Shown: positions 26,083-63,424 of the stretch, in pieces
Layout of the letters: each line of letters opens with the position of its first letter
How positions within the stretch are numbered: the stretch's first letter is position 1
Source of the DNA: Echinococcus granulosus
Lineage: Eukaryota > Platyhelminthes > Cestoda > Cyclophyllidea > Taeniidae
DNA length: 64,000 nucleotides
NCBI RefSeq assembly: GCF_000524195.1
Contig: NW_020170418.1
Span: 392,598 to 456,597, forward strand
Reading direction: 5' to 3'
Translations under genes and position numbers: made by a program
Notes under the pieces: model-generated
The model's input: only the letters and a program-made list of their open reading frames with translations
Databases searched by the model: none
What the model was told of the DNA's origin: nothing

Positions 26083-27413
26083 CGACATCTTTCAGACCTC
26101 TGAACAGCCTCGTATATCAGCAAATCGTGGTGGAATGCACATTGAGGGCTCTTAGCCTAGTTAAAGCATCTGTTTTCTGTTTCAATATGGAGCTTAGTGG
26201 CCTTTTCTGCCGGCTCATTCGCCTCGATTCCAGTCTTGTTTAGGATTTCCGGACTTCGAGTGTCTCCCTTGTACAATTGTTAGAACTTTACATGTAGCTC
26301 ATGAGCCTGTGAGTCAATCACATACATAAGTGGGAACCAGAAGACTCGATGGGGCCAGATTGCACGAGAGGATTTGCCGAGTAACTGTCCGTGGGTTAGA
26401 GCAGTGAGGATTTGGCAGTATTCAGTATGCTCTCACTTTTACGGTGTGCATTTAGTTTCTTCTCCGAGGTCTACGTTATCTAATATGCCCACTTGCAATG
26501 TAAAATAGTATTGTGGTCTGTTACAGAACTCTACACAGATGGAAATGATGGGGAGTCCTCTGTTACAAACATGATTTCTGTTAGATTATATGGACCTTTC
26601 AAGTGTCGCACTTTCCTGAGGGACTTAAAAAACTACTCTTACTACCGTAATGGATACTATGTAATACGACAATGGTTTGTCCCCCGGTACTGGTGAGGCG
26701 CCACTTTCGTACTTTGAATCTGCCCCCTTGTACCTCGCTGGGTGGGCTGGCCTTTTGGGCCATGCCAATAGCCCAGACACCTTTTCTGCGCTGAATGTAT
26801 ATTCTGCCCGAGTATTTTGTCTTCTTTCGTCTTCAGGGCGTCTCGGGACGCTACAACTGGTAATACGGGGACTGAAAGACGGTATGTGGTCATGTATCGT
26901 CTTGAGTCTTCCCTGACTTCGTAAGAAGCCACAGTAGCGTGGCAGAAAATATATTACTGAGGTATAGAAGAGCTGAGAAAATAACAGCACGCCTCGGAGG
27001 TCACGTTACCAGATGAAATTACAATTTGAGAGGACTCAAGTGGCATCGTAATCAAAAGCGGGGTTAAACAAATCGGCAAAGCATTGCACCCAAAATATTT
27101 GTTTCAGGGGCAGAATGCAACAAAATGGTGTTCACAGCAATTTGAGACAGAGAGGTATGGATTTGGAACAAATGTAACGTCTTGGGCTTTTTCATCACAA
27201 ATTTTGTAAGGCTGTAAAGGTCCACAGTGCCCACAGTGGATTGTAAAAACGTGGTATAAGAAACGACGTTTAATTAGTGTAAGCTTTTGGTTACAAATAT
27301 CTTGTGATTACTGGAAAAATAGGGCCAATTTTAAACAACCAATCGTGTATGCACAACGCACGATTGTGTCTGTAGGTGACGTTGTAGTGTGTGCCGACGG
27401 TTTCGAGGTGGGG
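26083..27413. other. Intergenic between PDSS1 and DNAJB11
   Basis: 1.33 kb between two same-strand genes. It holds a well-preserved copy of the dispersed repeat (26680-26854, minus orientation). The rest should be the PDSS1 3' UTR and the DNAJB11 promoter; no other gene was seen. Confidence 0.6.
26680..26854 (-). repeat. Well-preserved copy of the ~180-bp dispersed repeat
   Basis: Its reverse complement aligns along its whole length with 57926-58107: GTAGCGTCCCGAGAC, CTGAAGACGAAAGAAGACA, AATACTCGGGCAGAATATA, AGGTGTCTGGGCTATTGGC, CCCACCCAGCGAGGTACAAG and AAGTGGCGCCTC. Mismatches are scattered single bases, by eye about four in five positions the same. Confidence 0.85.
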
Positions 27414-29657
27414 ATGCGCAATCCTGTCGCCTTGGCTGTTTTGCTTTTGCTACCTGAGTTAATTTTAAGGTAAATTTGTTTGATATACACATACTCATAC
27501 AGCCAAAATCTTTATGAATACCTCGAGTTGTCAAGTTCAGCAACAGATGCCCAAATCAAGAAGGCGTATCGTCGTCTAGCAAAGCAGTACCATCCGGACA
27601 AAAGTAAAGATCCAGAAACTGAAGCAAAATTCAAGCAAGTCTCGTTTGCTTATGAGGTTAGTTCAGATGACATCTTTTGGTTATGTTTTTTTGTGACCAA
27701 TTTCGTTGTGTAGTGTCTATCGGATTCAGCGAAGAGACGTCGGTATGATTCTGGTCAAGGAATCAAAGCATGCGAAGGCGATGGCGGTGACAGTTTTGGC
27801 GACTTTGGATTCTCCAATATATTTAGCTCGATGTTTGGTGGCGGATCTGACATGCACCACGGGGAGGACAAACTTCGTGGTGCCGATATTGTTGTTGGCC
27901 TTCCTGCCTCTCTTGAAGAACTCTACAATGGCGAGTTCATTGAAATTGTTCGTTCAAGGCCGATTAAAAAATCTAAACCGGGCACACGAGAGTGTAATTG
28001 CAGAATGGAAATGAAGACTCAATATCTGGGCCCCGGTCGCTTCCAAATGCTACAGCAGCGCGTTTGCGACCAATGCTCCGATTTTGAGTAGGTTTTTTGT
28101 TCAAGCATGTCTGTTGATAGCATTTCAACATTGCGATTTCTGCACATGTGCGGTGCTTTTTGTATGCCTAGGTTCGTCACGGAAGATCGACAAATTGAGG
28201 TGGAGATCGAACCTGGAGCTCCTGATGGCCATATTTATTCCTTCCCAGACGAAGGTGAACCACACACAGATGGGGATAGCGGAGATCTCAAGTTTGTCAT
28301 TCGGCAGCGAAAGTGAGCTATAAACTAAGCTGAAGTCGCACGAGCTTTTTATTTCTTAATCTGAAGCAACGTTTCTATAGTGCGCCAACTACTTTGAATC
28401 CCTGTTCATTTTCTCAAATCCTGCTTATTTTCTTTGCTCTTGTTCCCAATACTCCAAGTCAAAACTTTTGTGGGCACTTGAAAGTCTTTTCTACACACAT
28501 TCGAACATACATCTAATCGAGGGAGTAAAATGGGTAGGTGTGGTATAATGCAGACCACTAACGTGGTCATTTACGCCACATTCCGTCTTTAAGTGTGACT
28601 GAGTGTAAGTAAGATGCAAAACATGGAAGAAGGGACAAGATGCCCGCTTTCTGATTGTGGTGACCTTTGACTCAATCGAGTCTTTCTTACAGGCATCCTG
28701 TTTTCCATCGGCGGGGCGATGACCTCTATACAAATGTGACCATCAGTCTCACCGATGCATTAGTGGGATTCACAGTTGAGTTCACTCATTTGGATGGTCA
28801 CAAGGTATGTCAACCTGTGGTTTATTCATAAAATGGGAATATTAAAATATCTTCCTCGTTACTGGTAAAATGTATGCCTTAATGCGGTAAAATATAGTGC
28901 GCGTTATTCATCTTGCATTTCCTCTGAGTAAACTTTCCTGATTTATTTTTTAAGCGACTTCAGCAGTAGCTCTCGTGCCACATTTCCTTTTGTTATTGCT
29001 TGTTGAAGCAATTGAAGATCGTGTTTGGAACCCTTTAAAGGTTGCATTATCAAGGTGAAATTTTATAAAACATTCCTATCACAAAGAGAAATATCTCTAA
29101 GTAAGGTATATTTGCCTTTTCATCGGAGACCGGGTCTTCCATGACCTTCAAATGTGCACATTTTTAGAAATTTCCGGTTTGGCTTTAAGGAATGTTGGAA
29201 TGGCGTCTTTCACGATCTTAACTACTTCTTAACGAAACTGAGTACCTACATTCGCCCAAGAATGTTTGATTTGATGACCACACAGTGACATTAATTGAAA
29301 CTCCGTGCTGATCCGTTTAAGGTGTCGCTGAAGCAGAACCGAGTGACCTGGCCCGGAGCAGTAATGCGTGTACCAAACGAGGGCATGCCCAACTACGATG
29401 ACAACGCCAAGAGGGGAAATCTCATAGTCACCTTCGATGTGGCCTTCCCTCGGAATCGGGAACTCAGCACCAGTGAAGCAGAAGCGATCAAAAGCATTTT
29501 TGGTGAGGGCACTAGGGCCTCAGGAAAGTCTGTCACCTTCGGAGTGCCCGCTAAGCGACCCAAGGGCCTCAACGAGGGACACAATGGCCCCATCGTCTAC
29601 AACGGTTTCTTGTCGAAGAGCGCTGCTGAAAAACATCTTTCTAACACCCTTACATAG
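27414..29657 (+). CDS. DNAJB11: DNAJB11/ERdj3, ER-lumenal Hsp40 co-chaperone
   Basis: ERdj3 binds unfolded clients in the ER and hands them to BiP. Six exons: 27414-27469, 27503-27656, 27714-28087, 28172-28312, 28693-28804 and 29322-29657, 1,173 bp and 390 residues (human 358). The first exon encodes [18 protein letters not shown], a signal peptide. The J domain follows ([20 protein letters not shown], with HPD in YHPDKSKD), then a short Gly-rich part ([14 protein letters not shown]). The client-binding region carries the ERdj3-specific cysteine cluster CNC...CDQC with [36 protein letters not shown] and EFTHLDGHK. Intron 1 is only 33 bp. Compared with human, about 28 residues are inserted before the conserved VYNG near the C terminus and a tail follows it. 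No KDEL-type signal is seen, as in human ERdj3. Confidence 0.94.
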
Positions 29658-30729
29658 CTTCTCCAGTCCAGCAGCGTTCAAATGTCTTTCAATCTGTGCA
29701 TCCACCACTCACACCTCCACGGTGTCCAACAGAAGCTCCCTCCTCCCTTTTCATTTGGTGGAAACGCAAACGCATTTGACGATACTCGGCGCGTTATTGT
29801 TCTCTGTTCCCAAAAATGCAAAGCTTTCTGTATATTTGTGAATTCTAGTGAATTTTTTCAGTTGGGCAAGCTGCGTTGGCATAGTTCAAACGGTGACACA
29901 GTATTCTTTTGGGTAATTCACAGCCAAAGTAAACTATGAAACGTGAATGAAGTGAATTATTGCACGGGGAGGGGTTTATGACTCTGTAGAGTGACTGGCT
30001 GTCCATTGCACTCGAAAGTGGGCTGGATCTTCCCATGTACCAAGTGGTTACCTGCATCATTATTTCCACTCAAGAATTGTCACTATTTCACCGCAGAGAC
30101 CAAGATAAATGCAGGGAGGTCTGTAACAAACATTAGATAGGTGGGGGGGTTTGCTTCGCCGATTTTTTGGAGAAATACCCGTTTTTAACTCATGGTACTG
30201 AAAGCCGTATGGTGATAGTGGTTGAGCACTAACACTAAGCATGGTGGTCTGGAAATAAAAAAAATTTTAGTGATATTTTCAAGTTAGACTTCAAAAGTGG
30301 TAGATGATTATTTTTAACAGTACTTGCGCAATAACGATTAATCTACGCCCAATCAAGTCGAGCAAACGTCATAAGTACCTGGTGAAATATGCACTGGTTC
30401 TCTGGCTTCATTTGAGTAATTGTAACTACTTAGTCTTCCCATTTGTCTTTAAAATATCTGAAGCTTCAGGAGAAAGCACTTCTACCTGCAAATGGTACTG
30501 CATCGTTACCGCTGGTGACCCAGTCGTGTGAATTAAGCCTACAAGGTGGACAGCATCATCAAGTCGTGCTACTGAATTCGCATTAGTAGCTTGTTCAGGC
30601 GACAAATTGTCTCTAGTTTAAGATGGGAAAAAAAGAGAAAGCAAATACGTGGTGTAAACCTGCTATGTAATCGAGGATTTGAATTTTTCGATCGATACGA
30701 AGGTGTGGCGGCAATTAACTACAATGTGG
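29658..30729. other. Convergent intergenic region, DNAJB11 (+) and dynein (-) 3' ends
   Basis: 1.07 kb between two facing stop codons. It should hold both 3' UTRs. A plus-strand AATAAA at 30254-30259 may serve DNAJB11. No clear minus-strand signal for the dynein was found. Confidence 0.55.
30254..30259 (+). terminator. Candidate DNAJB11 polyadenylation signal
   Basis: AATAAA about 600 bases past the stop codon. It is followed by a genomic A-rich run, so it could be a chance match. Confidence 0.3.
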
Positions 30730-55087
<24,358 letters not shown>

Positions 55088-56598
55088 CTAAAAGAGAGGT
55101 GGAAAATTTCGCTAATAACTGAAGAATAAAACATCTATTTGTATTCCTCATCGTTTTGAAGAATTAATTTGCATGATTCTAAAAAAATTACCTAAATAAT
55201 AGCATTTGTCGCCAATTCTTTGCAGGTTTGAACAAGTTATTATAAAGTTTAGGAGGATTATTAGGCTCACAATAATTAACATAGTTCACAAACACCTCTA
55301 AACACTGAATGTCTAACCGATGATGATTTTTTGCCGATATGTAGCTTTGATAGTCTAAGTCCATGTATATTACTCAAAAATTGCTACCCACTTTATAACC
55401 ACCACTGATTTGGCCTTAATGACAAAAAAGTGGGAAAAGTGTTAAAAGTAGAGATAAACTTATTGAACATGTTTCTTGTGTGAGTTCGATGCAATAAGAA
55501 ATTGTAGTTGCTTCGGAATTCACGTTCATGAGAAGAGCATGAAAATGAAACATACGACCAGTAAATCGAAGTCTAGAAATTGCTTAATGCTCAAACCGCC
55601 AATTAAATTATCTAATAGGTGACCAGAGAATGAGATTATGAAAAATTTACCAAAGTATCGGCGTCAATGTGACAATTTTCTACTCATTTCCTGTGCTATG
55701 AATAAAAAAGATACGGATTCCACTTAAGTAAGATGGCAGAATCGTGTCACTTTTATGACCTAGAAACTACCAGAAAACACTTTACGCATGTCCATTTATG
55801 AGACTCACTGAGCACTTCAGAAGGTTTACTAAAAATGCACAAAAATGTTGCAGTCTTTTCTCTGAAAAACAAAATGGCCAATATGATCTTGTTCGTAAAT
55901 GTGAATTAAATAACAGCTTTTTTTAAGTTTACGGCAAATGCTAACAGCAGATCAAGAATTATGGTAAATGACAAAACACAAAATTTTGTGCCTTTTGGAA
56001 GCCCGTTTTAAGGTGGGGTTTAAGACAACTGGAACTACAAGCAAGCCCATGTTGAAGTAGATCGTGGAAAATCACATTTCTTAGACTAATTCATTAAAAA
56101 TGCCGTCCAAATAGGGAGAACTCAGAGTTTGAATACCGTTAGTGGAAGAGCCTTGTGTAGTTCTAACGAAACATATGCAAAGTCGTAAAGTATGAAACAA
56201 ATGAAATAATGTCTAACAAAAGCTTGAATGAGTGCAAGTTTTTAAACTAGCTGATATCGTGGTATTAAAAAGAAACATTTAAAGATCGGGAATGTAGTGG
56301 GTCATGTGTTTTAAATCTATAATAAGAAAGAAAAATATGGTTAGATAAAGCAGGAGTTTTACATTGCAGATTTGGAAGATTGGAGATACCTAAGGGTAAA
56401 AGCTAATCAAACATAGGACTATTTTGAGTTTAATACTAGTGCTTATGTAGTCAAAAAGAGAAGTTGCCAAAAGATCTTCAGGTTCAGTACAAGAATGGTA
56501 CAGAATCGTAAAACATGAACAACAACCACTACCGGGAATCTAACATTTACCACAGGAGACGAAAATCAAAACCCAACTTACTACTAGTAATAACGCCT
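55088..56598. other. Region between the dynein tail and the small + strand gene
   Basis: About 1.5 kb. It should contain the missing first coding exon and promoter of the dynein (minus) and the promoter of the small gene (plus). The first dynein exon found needs a preceding exon ending in phase 1; no candidate was convincing. An alternative ATG for the plus-strand gene lies at 56515. Confidence 0.5.
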
Positions 56599-59102
56599 AT
56601 GACATCGACTGCAATGGGCGGTCCTAATATACGCTTATTTGAATCTATGAAGGATGGTGAAGTGCCTGCCCATGTGGGCTTCACGCGCTTTGGTTCAATG
56701 GATGGTAATAGGAAAGTATCTTCCTCTACGTCCTTCTTTTTGTGCTTTAAAGCTCGTTGATACTAAAATTGTTAGAAGAACCTTTTATTCTACCATTTTT
56801 TTTGTCTCAAGTTAGGGAATGTACCGGGACCTATTGACCATATGCTTTAACAGAATTTGCGCTTCACGGTTGTTATAGAGATTTGTTGACAAACGTGCTT
56901 TGAAACAAATTGTCACCCCGTTTGTGCAAAACATTACCCTAACACCTGGCAATGGATAAAATAATCAGGCCATTAAACTAAAAAACCACATAAAAGTGGG
57001 TTATTTTAGAGTTTTTTGGGGTAAATTAAGTTAAAATCTAGCAGATGTAGCCAGTTGTGATAGGTTATACCAATTTCTGCTAAAAAGAAGTGTGGCTCAT
57101 AATGTGCAAAAATGCACATTGAAACATACTGACTGAGCTGCAGTTTATTAGCAAGTATGAGTGCATCTACATCACTTGATTTATTTTGGTATACTTAACC
57201 GGGAGTGAGATGCTTGATAAAATTTTTGTTGTGATAGATAACAGCATTATTAAATTTAGAAGTTTGAGGTTATTCGCCAATTCATATACATATAAATCAC
57301 ATGTGTATGAAGAGTTCCTAGTGTACTTTCTCATGATAAAGTGCTACAGCAGATATAAATGATTGCGGACTAACACGAATTTTTCTTTAAACGCCATGAT
57401 TTCTGGCATTAATGGGTCATTCTTCATTTATAATTGGAATCATTTTCACATATTTTGGAGTCCTATTAATGCATTCCAACCCCCCTCAAGGATTAGGATG
57501 TCGTGACTTGGAAGAAGAGGAGACTATCCTTTACACAATTTTGGAAATTGGAGTAAATGCTGCGATCTAATTGCTTCATTTTCCTCAACCCTTTCCTGAC
57601 AACAAATCATCGTCTTAACACACCGTTCCAAACGGGTTTTAACTATTTCCGCAGTATTTATCTAAAACAGGATTTCAAATGCATCTTATTTCATTAAAGT
57701 AGAGGACAAAACCCCCAGGTGTCGAGAGCCATTGGTAGTTGACGCAACATACAGATACAAAAAAACTGCGTTCTTTCTTTTACGGACAAAAAATTCTTGT
57801 AAAACCGATACAAACAACATTCACTGCATATGTACACACGAATATCTCACAGAGAAGTAAGCATGCAAAATAATTTTCCATGCTAATGATTTTTTATCAA
57901 ATTCAGTCTTTCCGACAGCTTTTATGTAGCGGCCCGAGACTTCCCTGAAGACGAAAGAAGACACAATACTCGGACAGAATATATATATATATTCAGCACA
58001 GAGAAGGTGTTTGGGCTACTGGCATGGCCCGAAGACCAACCCACCCAGCGAGGTACAAGAAGGCAAATTCAAAAGTTCAAAAGTGGTGCCTCGCCAATAC
58101 CGAGGGATAAACCACCACCGTATTACACTTAGGCTCATGTGTTTATGCAGTAGTGTGTAAAACAATCTGATCTCCAACCATAATCTCAGTCGCTTTAATG
58201 GGAGAGCCGACAGGTAGGTGATCCATAAGTTTATTTACCAAAATAAATCCTCTATCCAATTTTGCAACCATTGATATCCCTTTCAAAGTGGGCTTAAAAG
58301 TTCAACCAGAAGACACCGGGAACATCATTAACGCCTTTGTAATTTTGGGAAACTTGCCGGTAAAGATCTCATCAATAAATAGTACCGGAACTCCGCGTAG
58401 ACATGTACAAAGGCTGATTATGGTTTGCATCCTCGCCTAGTAATCTAAGGTAGCCCCAAATGCCCCAATTACAAAAATAATTCTAAAAATACTTTTTAGT
58501 TTGCAAGTGCATTGGCGTAATCGCTGTTGCCGAGAGTTCCTTAACCGTTGACGAAATCTGTGAGGATTGTGCCGAAGTAATAAGCCTCCATTCTAGTAAT
58601 ATTTTGTCTTAAACATAATTGAGACGTAAAGTAAACATTGTTGAATTTGTTCCTCGATAAAAAACTTTTTTTTTAATTTTGATATACATAACAGACTGAC
58701 ACATTTGTCTAAACTAATCTGTCGTTGCTTTTTGAGACGGTTGTATAAAGTGGATTTAGAAGCTATTAAATACATTATTTGAGCTGTGAACTGTATGCTA
58801 CAAAAAGAAAAAGTGAGGTTAGTTAAGCTCATTAAGGCCTAATCACCCAAGGGTCTACCATCAATAAAAGACGAAGTAAGCCCAAGCGACGACCTAGTGG
58901 TGGTGAAGTGATACCACCCAAGTTTATATATGAGTGGGGCACTGTTGAATCGATGATCACTGACCTGGCTACTTTGTGCCGAGGTCGGCGTGTTTTTAGG
59001 TTCGTGCAGTCATCCATCGTTAATCCCCACCGGTTTAGCGACAAGAAACGAATAAAGCGTAACTCCAAAGAAGTAGTTGGAGGATTCAACAAACCAGTCT
59101 AG
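56599..59102 (+). CDS. Unknown small basic protein, two exons
   Basis: I do not recognise this protein. Exon 1 runs from an ATG at 56599 (MTSTAMGGPNIRLFESMKDG, then EVPAHVGFTRFGSMDG) to 56704, with donor G|GTAATA in phase 1. Exon 2 runs from 58837 to the stop at 59100-59102 and fits in phase: LITQGSTINKRRSKPKRRPS, then PPKFIYEWGTVESMITDL, RGRRVFRFVQSSIVNPHRF and a basic tail KRIKRNSKEVVGGFNKPV. The product would be about 123 residues, strongly basic, with no signal peptide or membrane segment. Both exons look coding: balanced composition, aromatic-rich, matching phase across 2.1 kb. An in-frame ATG at 56515 is the alternative start. Its 5' end faces the dynein gene, so a shared promoter and a ciliary role are possible but unproven. 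Confidence 0.55.
57926..58107 (+). repeat. Well-preserved copy of the ~180-bp dispersed repeat (reference copy)
   Basis: Lies in the intron of the small unknown gene. It has CTGAAGACGAAAGAAGACAC, AATACTCGGACAGAATATAT, an AT dinucleotide run, AAGGTGTTTGGGCTACTGGC, CCCACCCAGCGAGGTACAAG and AAGTGGTGCCTCGCC. No open frame, terminal inverted repeat or tRNA-like boxes were recognised. It matches 26680-26854 (opposite strand) closely and three older copies partly. Confidence 0.85.
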
Positions 59103-62100
59103 ATTTGTATCAGTGACGCTTTAGCACCAGACGGGATGGTACATCGTATATAAACTATGATCGTAGTGCAAGACAGCAACCGTTTTCGCCCACATATTTC
59201 AAGCAAATTACGCAACGATCCGATAATTGTCGGTCGAAATTGTTGCTTTCAAGGTAGAATCCTACTAAAGATCTAAATAGAAAGGTAAGGAGAAAGATTT
59301 CAGATTTAAAAAAGTTTACAGACTATGGAAGGGACGGTTTTACCAATGAGTAATAGTGACAGTCCTGTCGTTAGAATCAAAACTTCATTATGGTTGTATG
59401 TTAAACCTGCTAGCCCTTTTAAATACGCCCCATTTCATATCCCATCAATGCATAGTCGTTACCACTGGCCAAAGGGAAAATAATTTGGCATGCGATAAGG
59501 AATGTGAACGCAGACTAGCTATGGGTATGAAGTGGATATCAAAAAAGTCGACTGTGGAGAATGGTGGTTGCACTGACAACTTGTTCGCACACAATGCATC
59601 CTTTTTGAAAAAAACTACTAAAACATTATCAAATACGAGGCAATTTCCAAGACCACCGATTTTTCTCAATTGTTGCTACAGTCAAGTCAGACAGGTTCGA
59701 CAAGGTAAATGACAACCTTCTGCAATACTATTTCTACTGAACTGATTACAAAACACCCGAGGCCCTGACTTTCACCTACCTTGAGAGTGTTCTGTTGTAC
59801 ATAAAAATTAACTTGAATTCCACAACTTCAGAAATTTGACCCTTCGGATTATTAGAGAGAGAATGAAGCCGAATATGACTTAGAGTATTAAGTAATAGTT
59901 CGAATGTTTTTACAAGGCTAAAAACTTTGGAAAATCGTTCTCAAGAAGCCTATGAATGCCAAGTGACTTTAAATACTTCTATCCTAGTGACTGCTTTTAT
60001 CTCTACACATCAATTTCTTTAACTTCAAGTCACAGTGGGTCTTCCAATGAAGGGCGTCGGTTATTTGGGTCTCAATTTATTGGCAACTTGTAGATTCAGG
60101 GGATTCCCAATCTCATTTGGTTCTTGGTGTGGATGAGAGAAACTAGAAAGATCGCGATACATTTTGTCCATTTGAATGGCAACATTGAAGCCGAGCCCTT
60201 TCCACTGACCGAAAGGGCTGCTCAACTGGGTTTTTCTCCAAAAGGTTCGCCAGAATTGTCCAAGTAATTTGTGTATGGTTATGCATTTGTGCCATTCGTT
60301 CTCCATCTGTTTACCTCATCCACTACTATTTAAGAACATTCGATATTCTTCATCTGGATGATGAAAGTCAATGACGATTGGACGGAGTTAAGTTGTGGGA
60401 TAAAACTGACGAGGTAGCTGTTACTCACAAGTTTTTCATACCTATCATACTTATAGTAAATACCGGTCTTTAAATCAACATTGCTATTTATCAAAAGGTG
60501 TCGATCTCATCTCAGCCCTCTTTCCTTATGCTAGTAACATCGACTTTGTTTGTATCATGAAACGTCGATGAAGATGTTAGTACATTTGCCTGCCTCACAA
60601 CAAACCAAGGGGTCAGCATACTGGTAATAAACCACCCTTTTCTCCACCTTGACGCTGTTATAACTGTGTACTCAAAAGCTGCACGAACCCAAGCTTGTGT
60701 GCATACCCCAAAGGTGAATGATTTTCGTCCTTTTCATGCAGACCAGCGCATTAAAACTCAAATGAGGATTAAGATTAAACCGAAAGAAGGCAAAGTCCGC
60801 CTTCCTTACTCCTAACAGGATGAGGCAGTAGGTCCGCCCCATCAAGAATGGCAATTCGTGGTGCCTCTAACTTAGGTTTAGGAGAAATGGGTAAATGGCT
60901 GAGCGAGAAATGAGGACTGGGGTAGCTCATATATGGTAAAATCGTCCACAAGTTGGCAAAAAACGGTTAAGTCCTATAACTTTGAGCTGTGCTTACAAAT
61001 CTACTTTTTGTTACAGGCAAACTGTCATGTCACGTCGGCATTCTACGGCGCCTATGTGTGTAAAATGTTCATTAATTTAATTGGAATGTTTAAAAAGGAA
61101 TGACGTTCCTTGCATTTGCCGTTAGGCTTTGCGTTAACACTGACCTCACTTTTGTGCTTAAGTTAATGGGACCAATCAAATGAAAAAAAGGCGCAGGGAA
61201 AGGAATATTTTCCTCTCAAGTCTTAACCGTCTCCTCCATTATAACACTAAGAAAACCGTCTTAGTGACCTTTCTGCTGAAGCATATGAGGTGGCAAACAA
61301 CAAAATGACCAATTTAGGAATTAAATGCCATAAGTAAATTAACAAGCTATTATGTCTCAGGTTTTTGCCTTGATTGAATTTCACTGAAGTCACATTTCAC
61401 AATTTGTAACATGGCGAAACGTTTTCATTTAGAAAAACATGTTTAAGATGGTGGACCAATCGCTGAAAAGAAAAGAGAAATTAGACGAGCTCAAACAAAT
61501 GGTTAGTAAATGTACCACTTAATGGTTACAGTATTTCCCTTGAGATTCATTAAATTTACTGCCAGAATGTTAAGAGTTGCAAAAAACTTGTTTTAGCGCC
61601 TCGCAGATACCAAATGTCTTGAGAAAGGTACTGCCTACAATAATTCCGTTGCTTGCCTGAATTTAGTCCTAAATGAGGAAAAATTGCTTATCAAACACAT
61701 TCCACTTCAAAATGGTCCATTTGTTACAAGCATGAACTGATTAAGCGGAATGAGAGAAAATCAGGTTGTACAATTCTTTATTTGTATTTTTCATTACGGA
61801 AAGCGCTGTGATAAATGGAAATAGCCCCAGAGAATTGGAGTCCCATTTGTGGTGCAGAATGGGTTCGTATACCCAATTAATGTCAAGTTGGTCGCATTAG
61901 TGGTCAAAATCAGGGAAATGGACTATCGGACCGACTAATCAGTCATTCAGTTGACGCAAGTTCATTCCTACCACTTAGCGAATTTCAAGGCATTCTGCTG
62001 ATAGTAATCAGCATCTAACTCTTCGTAAATTTTGCTCACAACCCCGTTTACGCAGACTTGTTTAGTTGAAAATGTTGCTGGGATATAAAAAAGTGTAAAC

Positions 62101-63424
62101 AAGTCCAACTTTATGGCTTCTGTCAAGCAGCTTTTTTGACTGGTCGTCAAGTTGCACCTTTTTGAACTTTCGAAAAAGAGCAAAGATCCTCGACAAAGTC
62201 ATAAGCAGAATTTGGATCACGACAAATTGCAGTAATTATCTACCTCCAACTTAGCAATTGAATGCGCGGAAAATCGGAGGGACGGAGCCTGCGCCCAAGT
62301 GCATTGGTATGATGCATTGCAAGGGATGATCAAGGCCTTGATCTATGGTAAATTCTAAGCTCTTAAGATCGCATGACTTAAGAATTTCTTTCAAGGTATG
62401 TTCTAAATCAAGTGGTAGAAATTCACTGACAACGTGATTATATAATGCACGTATTAATGTAGCCATCCCAAGTGACGATCTAAAAATTATGAACGTCATA
62501 ATGTGTTCATTGTCTAATCAACTGATATGAATTAATAGCAAGTGCTAACAAAAGATGTCACATTAGATGGGAAAAGCATGAACTGAACTGCTACCCCCCT
62601 TTGGCATATAAGTCATGATTAATGAAGGAATCGAAGGGGATGGAGAGAATTCAGGGTGAATTCCCCTTCTCGTAATAATGCAGTTTTTTCCTGGCCAAAG
62701 CGGTGGGTGACACCCATCCAGTCTCATTGGCAACTGAAGGGAAATGTGTTGATAACCTAAAAACCCTTGTTGCTAGACAAAACGGGGAGTTAGTTCATAC
62801 TGCTAGTTAAACCATTCATTTTGTCGGAAAATATCCCACGTTTAGGCTACAGATAGAAAAAATTAAGTGACCTAATAACGTCTGCCTGTTCTTTTTTGAT
62901 ATCCAAATAACATTTTATGCAAATAATTCATTTCTAGATTGGTTTAAAAGTTTCACTCTATCTTTTTACTAGTGTAATCCAAAACTTGATATACTTCCAA
63001 AAACATCTAGAATTTTCAGCGACAAAGTTGCCTCATCGATGAATAATCGTGATAACAAATGGAGGCAACGAAATTGCAGGAAAATGAAATCCTATTTCTT
63101 GTTGAGATCAAGGTCTAAAGAAAGTGTGCTCAATGGGGGAGTGCTTTGCTTTCAAAACATTAAGAGCTATTAAATTTTGAAATAGTGAATACACTGCTCA
63201 TTTTAAATCATTACAGAACCACTGCTACTAGTATACGATTCACGAAACTTGCATGCCTCTCATGCAAGCACACGCAGTTGATTCCGGTTCCAGCCGGCCA
63301 TACCATCCAATCAAAATTGGGCTGTGGTGTTGGGGCCTTACCTTTTAAACAAATGCGACCGCTCATCAGGAAGTGTTCACTTCAGACTTTCGAGGATAAG
63401 GTTCTGGAAGCAGGATACACGAAA
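59103..63424. other. Gene-poor stretch
   Basis: 4.3 kb between the unknown gene and the NIDO-like gene. Several minus-strand frames of 70-80 codons occur (for example 62251-62499 and 61968-62183), but none has family similarity or convincing splice partners. The last few hundred bases should hold the promoter of the NIDO-like gene. Confidence 0.5.

Noticed and set aside
61968..62499. Two minus-strand frames of about 70-80 codons
   Set aside because: No recognisable family, no consistent splice sites between them, and stops on both sides; chance frames are expected at this length.
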